A stretch of DNA of 64,000 bases. Source: Rhizoclosmatium globosum. Its lineage: Eukaryota > Chytridiomycota > Chytridiomycetes > Chytridiales > Chytriomycetaceae. Made by a program: the position numbers and the translations under genes. The stretch lies in contig MCGO01000011.1 in assembly GCA_002104985.1 (NCBI GenBank), positions 434,001 to 498,000 of the forward strand. Reading direction: 5' to 3'. This document shows positions 1-11,727 of this stretch, one piece after another. The notes under the pieces were generated by a model. The model was not told the origin of the DNA, made no database searches, and saw only the letters and a program-made list of their open reading frames with translations. The stretch's first letter is position 1. The number at the start of each line of letters is the position of its first letter.

Positions 1-2
1 TC

Positions 3-122
3 CGGGTGCGTCTGTGTCTGCGTCTGTGTCTGCGTTTCTTCGGTCTCTGTTCCATCAGTGCTTTCGACTTGGACCTGCGCATGGGTTCGGTGATGGTGGA
101 CAGCGCACTATCTCGACAATAA
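3..122 (+). CDS. 3' end of an unidentified gene (partial)
   Basis: An open frame runs from the left edge to a TAA at 120-122. It starts with a hexanucleotide repeat (alternating Arg/Leu/Cys codons) and ends with a protein-like tail, DLDLRMGSVMVDSALSRQ. It would converge on the farnesyltransferase gene, whose stop lies about 70 bp away. The piece is too short to identify and could be chance; the low-complexity start weakens it further. Confidence 0.25.
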   Translation, partial: RVRLCLRLCLRFFGLCSISAFDLDLRMGSVMVDSALSRQ

Positions 123-189
123 GTTGGCTGCAAAGAATTGAACTCCACAAAAGATCCAGTTCCGAAAGTGCCTCCTTTATTCACTGGAA

Positions 190-1800
190 TTATTGGAAAT
201 ACTCCCGAATTCGCTTCACATACTCAATCCGTATATTGTGAACAGGGTGTGTTGCTGGCAGCTTGTTGTTTGCATCTCCAACAACCTTGGTCCCTTCAAG
301 TGTTACCACAAAGTCTTGCTCATCTTCTGACCACACATAATTATGCTGGGCAATCGATAACCCACTCAAACAGTAACAGGAGTGGTAATAGTCTGGGTGC
401 CTAAATCAACTATTGAGATTCTGCACAAATACTGTGGTTCCACTTACTTTTCAGGTTTGTCCCTCAATCCTCCTTTAGGCGACTGGCAACAAATCAAAAT
501 GTACTCTTGAAGAGCGTCTATATTGACTGAGCCAGTGTTTTACATAAGCAAAGTCCTTACCGCGATTCATGAGTCCCTTGAATGGAGCCAATTCTTTTGG
601 CCACCGGGACTTCCATCTCGTCTTAAAGCAATCGCGTCAAGAATTGGAAACAGTCCTCCGAGCCACTGAGAAACGTGTAAGAAAAACAACAACCACAATC
701 AAGTACACTTACAAAAGAATAACATCCATCCACCAGCTTATTTGTGCGACCTTGAAACCCACCTTCTAATTCCATTTGACGCGAAACGGTCCATTTCTAT
801 TCAAGAATAGTCAGACTTTATGTAACTCTAAGCCTGCAACTTTACCGTCAATGCTCGCGTGTCCAATAAATCCGTTTCTTGTAACAATTCGATTGCCGCT
901 ATTCCGCAGAATGTGTATCCTCCATGTCCTTCTACCCAGGAAACGCTCCAACACCTCCTTCATATGATTGACACTTTGCAATGAAAGTTCCCATATTCTC
1001 TGTGAGGGAAGGAGAAAGTAAATTCAATAATTTACAGACTGATGCGACACAATAGCTTCCTCTGAGTTATTGTTTAATACAGTTACACTTGAGAGTTAAG
1101 CACAAACCTAACATCCACCTCTCCACCATGATGCATGATGAATGATCCATCCGCCTGCTTGAGCGACATAATCCATGAATATAGCTTCTTTCTACACAAC
1201 TCCAAAATCAATACCGTCATCACCTCAATCAGAAAACACACCTATCGATACAATCAAAAGCCTCCTCCGTCCCAATAATCGCCAACGCGTGAATAGCAGC
1301 ATACGTCGTAGCCAAATGCGGTTCCTGGCCCGGCCCGCCTCCAAATCCACCCTTCACATCATCCTGGCACCGGTTCAGCGTATCCACAGCTCTGCCCAAA
1401 AACGATTACGATAAATAATCACTTTTCAACTAGTAATCGTCTCACCGCTCCAACTCCTCCGCCGAAAGCCGTTCATCAAGCAAATCAAGCGCCTGCAAAA
1501 TCCAGTACAAGATCCACGGTTTCGACGCATCGAGCGACACGAATCCTCTGCTGAGACCCACGAGTCCTTTTCGGAGGAAGAGGGCGTGTGACTTGCGTGA
1601 GAGTTTGATGCTGCCAAACCAGTGGTTCAGAAAACACACAGTTCACAGAGTTGGAGGAAGGAAAGGGGAAACCTGTCAACGGCAAGCGGATCCTGACATT
1701 GCGCGAGGAGTTCGAAAACCGAGTCTTCGGTTTCGGTTTGGAGGTTGGACGTTTCTGTTGGATGTCCGTCGTCTGTGATGCCCCAACGATGATCACCCAT
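190..1800 (-). CDS. RAM1: Protein farnesyltransferase beta subunit
   Basis: Catalytic beta subunit of protein farnesyltransferase, which attaches farnesyl to CaaX cysteines (Ras, a-factor type substrates) with the alpha subunit in the cytosol. Exons visible on the minus strand include 1800-1673, 1610-1446, 1391-1242 and 1191-1108, with short GT-AG introns, then several more to a TAA at 190-192. Family motifs in order: LDASKPWILYWILQAL, GGFGGGPGQEPHLATTYAA, QADGSFIMHHGGEVDVR, the GHGGYTFCG block, GGFQGRTNKLVDGCYSF (zinc and substrate region), and HPDYYHSCYCLSGLS near the end. The first ATG at 1800 begins MGDHRWG. Oddities: one base appears missing near 937 (between the FPG and EGHGGYTFCG blocks) and another near 600-620 in the exon after GCYSF. 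Each shifts frame inside conserved sequence, so the gene is either affected by consensus errors or recently damaged. The family call is secure; an intact product is not shown. Confidence 0.9.
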
Positions 1801-1875
1801 TTTTTCAAGGAAAACAAATGATTGGGTATGGGTTTTCGATTTCGACGTTCTTCTCGAAGTAAAAAGTAAGAAAAG

Positions 1876-3947
1876 ATGATTGCTCCATTCGTAGGGATAT
1901 TGCTGGGCTTCTTTCCATCTCTACGCTACTTTTATGATAGTGTAAAGCTGCAGGACTTGGCGTTTGCTTCGATCAACGTATTTGCACTGACTGTTATGAC
2001 GTCTCTGAGGTGCTGCTAATCGGTTTTTGGTGGCTCATCTTAATCATGCAACCATCCATGTATTTGGCAGCTTATCAAACGGAGGCGTGTGTCAGGCCTT
2101 GAAAGAAGATTCGGAATTCTTGACCTGTACCTCGGACAATGATTGGTTTGTACCTTTTTTGGCTGAATCCATTGTCTAAAATGGATACTGAAGTGGAAAA
2201 ACCGAGCTGTCTTGGAAACAATGTCTGTTCATGCCAAGTACCCCTACTACTGCTCCTACAATGTTATATCATTCGGTAACAAAAGACTTTGCAATGTGGC
2301 CGTCAACAACATAACAACTCTATTTGCGATGGAACCTTGCCATCTTGGTTATTCACCTCTATGCCCCGCAAGTACCGCCACAATTGTTATTGTAATGACC
2401 TTGCTGGAGTATTGTTATAGATCAAGTTTGTGTCAACAATGTCGCATACAATAGTTGTTCAGATGTAGACGTCACAAATTGCTACTGCAACAAACGATGG
2501 ATATCTGGACGCAAGCGTGTCCCCAAACAGTGTTTGCGTTAACAAGAAACTGTCGGCTGGAACAACTTGCACCAACACAATCACAAGCAACTGTTATTGT
2601 GGGAACACTTAATCACCGATGCAACGAAAACCGTCTGTGTGAACAACGTTGCAACTCCCATCTGCACAGACCAAGTCGTTCAAAATTGTTACTGTGGAAA
2701 TGAAGCAATATCGAAAGGAAAAGTGTGTGCACTAATCAAAGTTATCCAGGTTCGGTTACAGGCCCAGTTTGTGACGGCAACAAAAACACTGAATGCTACT
2801 GCGGTACAAAATTGCTCGCAGACAACTATGCTTGTTACAATGGCGTATCTAAACCAATTTGCGACTCTCTTGCCTGTATTGGAATCACGTTATCTGAACC
2901 AAGGTATTAAACCATTAACTTGATAAACTAAATAACAATTCGAAAACAGGTTGTTTCAGATAAAGACCCAAGTATTCTTAAAATTGGAGTGTCTACTGTT
3001 GGTGCCACAAGTTTACAATTGAGAGTTTGCTTGTTGAGCGACTACGCTTGGATAAGACAACTTGCTGGGGAAATGGAGCATCATCTGCAACTTCACAGGA
3101 CTTTGAAATCCCTTTGAATGAAATGCCATATGGAACTAAAAGCTTTGCTGAACTCATCTCAAAAGCACCTGTTGATGGGCAACCTTGTACTGGTGATAGA
3201 GGTGGTTTCCTAATTCCAAGTCGAAAGATATATAACGTTGGAGTAATTGCTGTTCTCAACGTTATTGATTCAGATTTTATACTTGATTCGACTACAACAA
3301 CTATTTGGAGGGCGGCGACAATTGTCTTGGCCACAACAACAAGCCGCACTACAACGACGTCTACCACTTCGACTTCCACTTCGACTTCGACTTCCACTTC
3401 GACTTCGACTTCCACTTCCACTTCCACTTCGACTTCCACTTCGACTTCCACTTCTACTTCCACTTCTACTTCTAGCTCGACTTCATCTACCACTTCCTCT
3501 ACTTCCAGTTCAACGTCATCTACCACTAGTTCCACTAGTTCTAGTTCTACATCTACCTCTTCCAGCAGCTCTACGAGCAGTACTTTCACGATTACTTCTA
3601 GCTCTACAAGCACCAGCTTGACTTCAACCACTAGCTCAACTAGCTCAAGTTCGTCATTCACATCGACAACAACAAGTACTACAACATCAACGAGCCCAAC
3701 TACAGCTACTACAATGAGCTCGACAACTTCAACATACTTCACATCAACTATTACAACATCTTCAATACTATGGTCAAGCAGCGCAAGTCCTACTTCAGCC
3801 AACAGCGACGTTAATATCGCGACATCGACAATAAACGTGATGGCTTCGCCGACCGTCAGCAAAAACATTCTTTCATCAAACGCGATCTTAAATGTTTCAA
3901 TTTCACTTTTCGTGATCTTAATTTCTATTATGTTTGTTCTCCATTAA
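1876..3947 (+). CDS. Cysteine-rich, Ser/Thr-rich GPI-type surface protein (frames disrupted)
   Basis: Not assignable to a named family. The ATG at 1876 opens a hydrophobic, signal-like start (MIAPFVGILLGFF). Between about 2280 and 2900 are at least four modules of 30-40 residues sharing a C..VNN...C...NCYCGN pattern, but successive modules lie in different frames. A probable 46-nt intron (GTATTAA...AAAACAG) sits near 2911-2950. From 3027 the frame is open to the stop: a 100-residue unique part, a Ser/Thr stalk of about 190 residues, and a hydrophobic C-terminus (SISLFVILISIMFVLH) typical of a GPI-attachment signal or membrane anchor. The product is probably a cell-wall or surface protein. The rotating frames suggest indel errors or decay. 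A CTGDRGGF motif recalls trypsin-like GDSGG but is not convincing. Confidence 0.5.
3361..3700 (+). repeat. ST-coding simple repeat
   Basis: Degenerate tandem repeat of TCNACTTCN-type units (6/9-bp periodicity) encoding alternating Ser and Thr in the stalk of the surface protein. The antisense strand is also open, as Val/Glu repeats, purely because of the repeat's composition. Such stretches are length-variable and usually heavily O-glycosylated in fungal wall proteins. Confidence 0.85.
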
Positions 3948-3997
3948 TTCTCGATTCTTTTTCCCCCCTCTATTATTTCAATCTGATTTGTGAAGAT

Positions 3998-5725
3998 TTA
4001 TTGAGTTTCAACAAGTCCAATCATCTTGACCAACCCGCGTTCAACAGCGAGAACAGCCTTCAGAATCACCCTTCCGTCCACAACAAGGACACGAGATCCA
4101 AATTCTATTAGATCTGCGAAATGGGGGTCGACTTCCCCCATGACGTCGTTCATATCTGATGGACTTTTTACTGTAAAAGATGCAGTGTCCGGAAGCATGG
4201 TGGTGAATTTGATGGAGGTGTCGTTTGTATGTGGAGTGAGGGGATGTTGAAGTGGCCGAGCTTTCGGCTTAGGTAGTGAAGCAAGAGGTTCCGATGACTC
4301 AATCCTTCTACAACTTTTTGAAAGCCATATCTGTGTGCGTCTGAAATAATTGTGAATAAGGTGAATGCGACCCAACACGGAAAAACTTACTCAACCGTGG
4401 TTTATCAAATAAGTAATCTCGACAATAAACTGCAAATTCATTTACGTAGCCTTGGAACTGTGAATCCAATTCCTCATAAGTCCGCTTGTTCATGGCTTCC
4501 GCTTTGTCTTTGTGAATTTGAAGTTTCATGGATTCTATAAGCGATCCGAGAGTGGGCAGATTTGATATCCAGGAAATAAATACATTTCTAATTACGGGTT
4601 AGACTTTCTTGAAATGAAAGTTTGCTTAGAAACACACCGTTCTGGCATTTCCATCGAATAGCATATTTTGATTGAAACAATCAAGCAGGCAATCAGAAGC
4701 ACTTCTGGTCGAATCTTGTGATTTGATGATGACTTCACAAACCCGCCTTCAACATATCCCATGACCATCCTCACAATCTCGGCACAGACATATAGTTCTG
4801 GAGGCACTCTGAACTTTTTAACTAATCGCACAAGAATCAAGGGAGTATTCATTTCCGGGAATGTGACACCCATCGATTCAAATATATTCATCAGGGTCAT
4901 AGTCCGTTTACGAATCAGCTCCATTGTAGGGACATTCTTCTTTTGGAACAGCTTAAAAGCAAGAGCTTGGCGCGAAACGAACGAAAAATAATCATCTGGT
5001 AAGGTATCAAGAGCGTTCAAGTACGGAATGCGACTAGTGTCAGCCCATTGAAGAACATCAGCCAATAACACAGGTAAGCGAAGCTGAAGACATCCCAAGT
5101 ATAGAAACGAAAGTTGATACACAGATGCCAGAACGAATTTCAGGATTGGTGTTGAATCTGTTTCCCCTGCTTCTTGAGCTGCTTTCCGCTTCTTGGCCGC
5201 TTTTTCCTTCATTCCCTTCGTGCCAGTGATTCCCTGATGCGAAACATACATAAGCCATAGATCGCGCACAATAGTCTACAGTTTGGTGTAAGAGTTCAAC
5301 ATGGAAAAGCAAGCTAGCCAACCTCCAACTCCCGCGGAAACGATGCTTCACTCTCAACCAAAGCAAGCACTTGCGCCTTCAGAATCAACTGGAAAGTTTC
5401 AAAGAGAAAGAGGGACGTGGCAGCCCTGTTCAAGTGTCAACCAACGTCAAAACACCCAAAAACGAAACGCACCGAAACCCTTTCGCAAACACAACTTTCT
5501 TTGTTCGTCTTCCACGCTTCAGTCGTCGCAGTCGCAGCCCGCCGACCATCGCATCGTCATCGCCAACCTGTCAACTGTCAGCATGAAGTTGTCACTGAAG
5601 CTTCGCAAAGAGCATACCTCAATCTGGCGGGCAGTTCGTTGTTGGTGACCATTCGAGCAGAACCGAAGTCCTGTTCCTCCGTCTCGTCGGAACTTGGTTG
5701 ATCGGCAAATGGGACACTTGGCCAT
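3998..5725 (-). CDS. RRN7: RNA polymerase I core factor subunit, Rrn7/TAF1B family
   Basis: TFIIB-related factor that recruits RNA polymerase I to rDNA promoters in the nucleolus. The first exon (5725-5618) encodes a zinc ribbon, CPICRST...RFCSNGHQQ, the RRN7-type C-x2-C...C-x2-H pattern; the ATG at 5725 places it at the N-terminus as in the family. After a basic linker exon comes LFLFETFQLILKAQ (split by an intron), then TIVRDLWLMYV. Next is the long exon from about 5280 to 4640, carrying the first cyclin-like fold (LPVLLADVLQWADTSRIPYL, then VPTMELIRKR and KFRVPPELYVCAEIV). The next exon (4590 to about 4391) continues the second fold. The last exon ends about 3998 with a helical tail. The frame across the last intron does not join cleanly by eye, so the C-terminal 125 codons are placed tentatively. 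Confidence 0.85.
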
Positions 5726-5912
5726 TTTACAGTTCTTTTGCAATAAAAAAACAAAGAGAAGGAGAACGCCAGTAAATAATAAGGGAAGGGTGCTAGTTTA
5801 GTTGATGAGAATGACACCTTTGATCATCCAGTTGAAGCAATTGAAAAAAATCAGTCTACAAAATGAAGTTTATTTCAAAGAGAATGCTACAAATTTATCG
5901 TGCGAATTAAAA

Positions 5913-6308
5913 TCACAAGAACATGGCACCAACGGCGGCAGCAGCGGCAGCGTATCCCAAGGTCTCAGATCCGGACTTGGTGGTTGGGACAACACAAGAT
6001 CCCGACAAAGTAGTAATCATAGAGGCAACTGGCTTGTCGTTTGGTCCAGTACAGGCAGCAGCAGCCTTCTTCATGGTGTCAACACTGGATGGGGAACAGA
6101 AACAGGTAACTTGGTCCTTGGTGAAGGTTGGAACAGCTGGAGCTTGGGCAACAATGGCCAACAAGTCAACCTTGCAGTCAGTGAAGATCTTGGCCAAAAC
6201 GGCTTCCTGAGCGGTACAAGTGTCAGAGAGGCCGGCTGGGACAGCAGCAACGGTGGTTTGAGCAGAGACAGCGGCAACGAGGGCGGTAAGAGCAAGAATG
6301 GACTGCAT
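5913..6308 (-). CDS. Small secreted GPI-type protein (copy A)
   Basis: 131 residues, single exon. Signal peptide MQSILALTALVAAVSAQ, a central domain with four or five cysteines (LSDTC..., TDCKVD, VTCFCS, AACTG, GSCVV), and a small-residue C-terminus (AAAAAAVGAMFL) typical of a GPI-attachment signal. It is about 92% identical to the protein at 44003-44398 on the opposite strand. Its upstream region (6420-6450) carries GAGGCTGTG-like motifs also seen upstream of that copy. Function unknown; the layout fits abundant cell-surface or secreted fungal proteins. Confidence 0.75.
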   Translation of the reverse strand: MQSILALTALVAAVSAQTTVAAVPAGLSDTCTAQEAVLAKIFTDCKVDLLAIVAQAPAVPTFTKDQVTCFCSPSSVDTMKKAAAACTGPNDKPVASMITTLSGSCVVPTTKSGSETLGYAAAAAAVGAMFL

Positions 6309-6951
6309 TTTGTACTGTGTTTGGAGAATTGGTTGGTTGTTTTTGGAGGGGACTTTTCCAATTTCGTTGGGCGTTTTATTGAGTCCAATTTGGGGCTGGT
6401 TGTGGCACACCGAAATAAAACGCCCGAGCACAGCCCCGTCACAGCCTCGTTTTTCGTTATTGTTCCATCACATGGACTGAGGCGGACATGCCGTCGGAGA
6501 TGAATGCATTTGGTGTCATCTGTGCTGAAAAAAGCATCATCACGAATAAACCCTCACAAGTCCACATATTGCTGGAGCAAGTTAAAGCTGCTGTCATCGA
6601 CATTTCCCAAAGGCTTGCGCAAGTTAACGCAAAGAGGTTCAGAGTGTGGAAACTGTCGCCCTTGGTGGAGTCTGTGCCCACACAGCCAGTCATAAATAGA
6701 CTTGAAGCCTCCTTAAACTGTCAGCTCCGTTTTCGACGACTCTTTGGACAATTTTGGAAGTGACTTACAGTGACTTACGGACGGCGGTAAACAATTGAAG
6801 AAAATGGAAGCAGAAAGCAGGTATTTCACACTAACCAACAAAACGCAGCTCCTTCAAGCGTGTAATGACTATATGAGAACTTTATTCTAACTTTTAAGTG
6901 TCCCCTTATATTCAGTACCAATAGACCCAATTTATCAAACACTCAATCTGC
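6309..6951. other. Intergenic region upstream of secreted gene A
   Basis: 643 bp between two minus-strand secreted-protein genes. It holds the presumed promoter of the gene ending at 5913, including GAGGCTGTG/GGGCTGTG motifs at 6425-6450 (minus orientation). Weak open frames on both strands (for example 6488-6763 plus, 91 codons) show no recognisable protein features, and I do not call them genes. Confidence 0.5.
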
Positions 6952-7341
6952 CTACATCATCAAACTCATCATAACAGCAGCAACAGTCAAGGCAGGAACA
7001 ACGACAGCAGCGTCAGAAGCCTTGTACTTGGAGCAGCCGTCCTTGAACTGCTGGAAAGACTGAGTAATAGAAGCCTGAGAAGCTCCACTTCCTTGAGCGC
7101 AGTCAACAAAGAACTTGTTCAAAGCATCGTTGTTGGATCCGGTACAGAAGCACTTGAGGACAGAGTCGCTGAGGGCTTGAGCTTGAGCAGAGTTGGTAAC
7201 GGTGATGTTGAGACCAGTGGTACATTGGGTAGAGATGGCACTGACCGCCTTGAGGTCGTCCATGCAAGCTTGGGATGGCATAGTTGGGCTGGTCTGGGCA
7301 AAGACGGCAGTGGCAGCGATGGCGAGGGAGAGGACGTGCAT
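6952..7341 (-). CDS. Small secreted cysteine-containing GPI-type protein
   Basis: 129 residues, single exon. Signal peptide MHVLSLAIAATAVFAQ, six cysteines in the mature part (SQACMDDL, STQCTTG, LKCFCTG, VDCAQG, DGCSKY), and a hydrophobic C-terminus (VVVPALTVAAVMMSLMM) like a GPI signal. Architecture and the CFC motif match the secreted proteins at 5913, 22621, 44003 and 48410, though identity is low. It is probably a diverged member of the same surface-protein family. No known function. Confidence 0.7.
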   Translation of the reverse strand: MHVLSLAIAATAVFAQTSPTMPSQACMDDLKAVSAISTQCTTGLNITVTNSAQAQALSDSVLKCFCTGSNNDALNKFFVDCAQGSGASQASITQSFQQFKDGCSKYKASDAAVVVPALTVAAVMMSLMM

Positions 7342-7566
7342 TTTTGAGTTGATTTTTTGTTGTGGATTGGTCAATGCATTTTTGCGCTTTCCAACCAGCC
7401 AAGATTTTTTCTGCAAGTGCGCATTTTCCACTTAATATCATCTATTGCATGTTCACGATAATTTGGGTGCTATTCAGAGAAATCACAATGCTATCAAACT
7501 GTGTCTTGGATTGAATGACTAACAATTTTTACTCAGCGAAAATTCCCAAAATAATCTCAACATGCA

Positions 7567-9303
7567 TCACTTTCGTCTCCTTCCCTTTCCAGCATTAGGA
7601 TTCTTTCGTCCATGCCCAACAATAGGAGCCAACCCAGCCCCAGGTCGTGCACCTCCACCACTCAATTCTGAAAAGTGAACATAGTCCAAGTCCAAGTAAT
7701 CGGTTTTTTTAGCAGCAATACGTTGTGCACGAAGAGCCGTCTGGAACTCTTTTTGGTCTTCTCGAAGAATCATATCTCCACCAGTCTTTCCCGCATGTCC
7801 ACCTTTTGGAGTAGGGATAGAGTACTTTGAAGAAAAAAGTAAGTTAGAGTTAAAATAAAGAGATAAAAGGGGAAAAGAGAGTATGTACCTTGGTTCCACG
7901 CAAGTTGTACTGGAAGTTGCGTTTCAAGTAAAACGACATTTTCCCCGTCTCATCAACTGAACAACTTGTTCGCATAAGCGTGTTGTTTCCACAGGAGGGA
8001 CAAAAGACTTTGGACATGTCCGGAGTTGTTTTGTAGCATCCGTGACATCGCATGATCCATGATTTAGCCTTTTTGATCACGACTCCATCAATGGAGATGA
8101 GTTTGAGGTTCATTTGCAAGAGAACGTTCTGATGAGATAGAGGTGAGTCGAAGATGAGAGAGAATTAAAAATAATTGAAAGGATTGGATTGGTCTTCAAA
8201 TTTGTTGAAAAAGCCTGTGGCTAAAATTTACCTGCATAGCAAAGTCGGAAGTAATACATCCAACAGGAATAGTTCCTTGACTCGCAAGCTGAGTCTGAAT
8301 CTTTTCTTGATGCTTTTCCTTGATTTTTGCAATGTTTTGAGGAGTGATCCAACCATCATCGTCATCGCCTTCATCGCCAAAGACATCAGCGGCATCCTTG
8401 TCGTCAGCATCTTCATCTTCGTACACAATAGTGGCATCTTGTTCTCTCTGAGTAAGAGGAACGGACTCCTCAGAGGGCGTTTCCGCAGGTAAATCGGAAT
8501 GATCTTCAGCAACAGGTTTCGCAGGAGATGCAGCTCGTTTTGAAGGCGACACTTTTGTTGTAGATGCCGATCGTTTGGGTGAAGCTGCGCGTTTTGGAGA
8601 AGCAGCTGCAGTCGCAGTTACAGTTGCGGGAGCGGTTGCAGGGGCAGGGGCAGTTGTAGTTGCCGTTACAGGAGAATCCAGATCCATTGGTGTTGATGTG
8701 AATTGAGAAAAGTCTTCGATTGATTCCGTTGATTCCTTTGAGGCAGTTGAAGTTGAGGTGACTGGTCTCTTTGTTGAGTCTGGCTTCTTGGCCGGAACAA
8801 ACTGAGTTGGCTATAGATAGATAAAAGTAAGCGCCGGTATGAATACTCTGTAGGCAACATACACGCATTGGTTCTGTGCGCAGATGGGCAGTTCCGCTCT
8901 TTTCCTTCTCGAGCATCCAAGTCAGGGCAAGCACCTTCAAATCCGTTTTTGACAGCACGTTGAAGTCGCCGGTCTTCTTCGCAAAAGCAGCGACGGCGGC
9001 AATAGCCTCGTCGCTCGGAATGCGGACTTTGATGTCGGCGAGGGCAACTGCGAGGGCCAGGGCTGCGCGTGCGTTGTGGTCGCGCACCTCGGCCACGACT
9101 TCGCCGATCGTCACAACTTCGTCCGCGATCGAGTCCAGTCGCACCCCGTTCGACCGGATGAACGCTGCCGTGTCCGCCACCAACGTCCCGACTCGTCCGC
9201 TCGACGCCCCGACTTCCGCCGAGTCCTCGCTCTTTCTCGCTGCTGCCCGTCGCCGTCCTTTGCTGCTGCTTCCTACCACCGTGAACCCACTGTCGTCTTC
9301 CAT
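7567..9303 (-). CDS. NOB1: 20S pre-rRNA endonuclease Nob1
   Basis: PIN-domain endonuclease that makes the final cut at site D producing the 3' end of 18S rRNA on pre-40S particles. Exons: 9303-8863 (donor GTATGT), 8810-8232, 8128-7889 and 7824-7567. Exon 1 carries the PIN domain: LVADTAAFIR with the metal-binding Asp, ADEVVTIGEVVAEVRD, and FNVLSKTDLKVLALTWMLE with the acidic residues. Exon 2 is a low-complexity, acidic/basic linker containing three KRAASP/KRSAS repeats and ends with VGCITSDFAMQ. Exon 3 holds NVLLQMNLKLIS and the zinc ribbon MRCHGCY...FCPSCGN. Exon 4 holds GGHAGKTGGDMILREDQ and a basic Gly/Arg-rich tail. Length and order match the family, and all exons join in frame. Confidence 0.95.
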
Positions 9304-9857
9304 CTGAACACTTGGAGAAAACTTGGAGAAAAAAAAGAAAGAAAGCCATTCAAACACGTTCAACATCCTAATATTCAATCATACGTCCTGTTCAAAATGA
9401 ATCTCTTTTGTTGCAATGTCAAGAATATTGTGAGAGTCTCCGTCTTGATCTGCTTTGGATGACTTCCTCCATCCCAACTGACTTCCCATCGGCTTTTCTG
9501 TGGTAACCACACGCTCAAATGTTATGCACATTCGTCCAGATACGCAGAAACATCACAATCCCAAGAGTAGGAATACCAGGAAAACACAGTCAGTGCGGCT
9601 CCACAGATACCTGTTTCTATTCCTCATCACATGCATTTGATTTGAGAAGAGAGGCTCCAGACTTTACGAAGGCAGTGTGAGAATGCTTGACCTTTTCAAA
9701 AATTCTGTCAAGACATCGGCATTGCAAGTCAGCAATTCCAGCGCATTTCTGTCCCAACCAGAAGAAATCAGTAACCACCTCATCGTGGTATAACTGGCAA
9801 TCAATGGGAGGGGTTGAACAAAACTTTTTTACTTGATAAATATGCAATAAGTGAAAA
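9304..9857. other. Intergenic region between NOB1 and kinase gene
   Basis: 554 bp between the NOB1 start and the kinase stop, so it must hold the NOB1 promoter. A minus-strand frame from about 9836 to 9617 reads as a plausible Cys-rich peptide (PPIDCQLYHDEVV, LGQKCAGIADLQCRCLD). Its only upstream ATG (9889) overlaps the kinase coding end and I see no clear splice structure. It could be a small unrecognised gene; support is weak. Confidence 0.3.
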
Positions 9858-11727
9858 TTAGACAACATTACGCGAGAGCAAGTCGACAAAGTTATGCGTA
9901 ATGCCAGGATTGGCCCTCTCAGCCTCCTGAAACGCCCTCCTAATCAACCTCACACCTTCTGCGTTACGTCCACCTCCCATCTTCCCAAGTTCCAACAACA
10001 CAGCGTCCATTAAAATCTCTGACCTAATGTTTCCGTTCATTATACTTGTAGAGGGCAGCGGAGGTGGCAACCTTGTAGCATTAGCTGCAGCTGGACTGCT
10101 GTATCCTGAATCAGAGTAACCTGAGTCCGCAGGGTATTTAATTATTTCGGGTAATGGCTTGGATGGTCGCTTTGGTACTGGTCGAATTGTGTCAACACCA
10201 TCTCCCCACGCCTGGTCTGTCAGAGTGCGTGGCTGAACAGGCGAAACTGCAGGTGATATCATTGGTTGAGTGACTGGCATAGCTGGCTGCCTTGGAGAGA
10301 GTATGTTGGATGGCAGCATCGTGCCAAATGGTTTTGGTGCTGCTTTTGGCTTCACAGTTCCGAAGTCCCACCCTTCGTCATCTTCTTCGTCGATTCGACT
10401 GTTCAATTATTTAGATTGATTATTAATTGGTATTCATATTGTAATTCGACATACAGGCTTCGAGCTAATTCATCGGGGTCGAAATGAAGGGAATCAGAGT
10501 CCCCATTTTCCATAAGAAACCGTTCATGGCGCTCCAGCAGCTCCATTAAACATTGAGGCTTTCGAGCAGCTTTAATGAATCGGTGTTTTAAAAGCTCTGA
10601 AGCGTGTGGTCGCTTGTATATGTTAGTTTAAACATTGGAGTGGAGAGTTCCTCACCTTTTGAGGATCCTTTTGCAGACATAACGCCACAAACTCTTTGAA
10701 ACCGCGAGTAAAGTTGCCTTCCAGCTTCGGTGGCTCATTATGGGGAATGAGAAACAGTGCTTTAGGCACCGACAGGTCGGCGTATGGAGGGAAACCTTTT
10801 GCCAGTTCAAGTGCCGTAATGCCGAGACTCCAGATATCAGCCTTTATGAAGATTAGACCAGAGGTTATGAAACAGTTAGACCCTCACCTTTTTGTCATAA
10901 CCAGTTTGTTGAATGACTTCCGGAGCCATCCAAAACGGAGATCCAACGAACGTGTTCATTTTTTTGATTGTCATTGTGGCTGAGATTTGACCTGATACTC
11001 CAAAGTCCGCAATCTTGACTGAGCCATCAGAACATAACAATATGTTCGCGGCTGTGATGCGAAGTAAGAACAAGCCCCTCCACCATGAAGCACCATACCT
11101 TTGATATCACGATGCAGCTTATCCTCCGAATGCAAATATTCCAGACCTTTCAATAATTCCTTCAACACAATCGCGATGTACCCTTCTTCAAACACGCCTG
11201 ACCGCATCTAAATTGTGATAACGAGTCCCAGTTAGCTTATTGAATATGGAATTGACAAGGTACTCTCACCAAATCCAAACAGCTTCCACCAGCGCAATAC
11301 TCCATCACAATCCACAAACTCGACCCCCGAATATAACTCCCATACAGCTTCGTGATATGGTCGGAATGCAACTGCTTTAGAATATTAATTTCTTGCTGGA
11401 TATCTTCGAGCTCGTCTTCCGCGGCTGTTTGCGGTTTGAGTCAGCATGCTTGGGATACTGTGTTTGGCAAGGGACGGTTACCATCAAGGTCAATGACTTT
11501 GATAGCGACAGGATTCTGCGTTTCAATATGGATTCCCTGTGTGGTGAGGCTGGTTTAGAATGGAGTGAGGTTGAGGATTAAGGGAGGGCCAGCCACCTTG
11601 TACACTTTCCCAAAGGAGCCTTTGCCGATGCATTGCTTTCATAGGCGCGTTAGTTGCAAGGTTATCTTAGGTATAAGAGAGGTACCTGCTTCTGAAAGAG
11701 GGTCTCGGGGTCAAGCGGAGGCGGCAT
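9858..11727 (-). CDS. Ste20-family GCKIII-type Ser/Thr kinase
   Basis: Sterile-20 kinase of the MST3/MST4/STK25 (Sps1/Kic1-like) group, which acts with Mo25/CCM3-type partners in polarity and septation signalling. The start [14 protein letters not shown] at 11727 is the GCKIII signature, placed immediately before the glycine loop. Motifs in order: AIKVIDLD region (near 11480-11500), [57 protein letters not shown] (HRD), IADFGVSGQ (DFG), [15 protein letters not shown] (APE), then the C-lobe with [15 protein letters not shown] non-catalytic tail follows: [20 protein letters not shown], a Pro/Ser-rich linker, and a terminal helical segment ([22 protein letters not shown]) resembling the dimerisation tail of the group. 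Many short introns; the frame is continuous. Confidence 0.93.

Noticed and set aside
3027..3250. Trypsin-like serine protease fragment (CTGDRGGF)
   Set aside because: Only one motif resembles GDSGG, the Ser is replaced by Arg, and no His or Asp blocks are visible.
2993..3868. 291-codon minus-strand ORF rich in Val/Glu/Asp
   Set aside because: It is the antisense of the Ser/Thr repeat; the open frame follows from repeat composition, and the plus strand carries the better protein with a GPI-like end.
6488..6763. 91-codon plus-strand ORF between two secreted-protein genes
   Set aside because: No signal peptide, domain or splice context; codons look random and it covers the promoter of the neighbouring gene.
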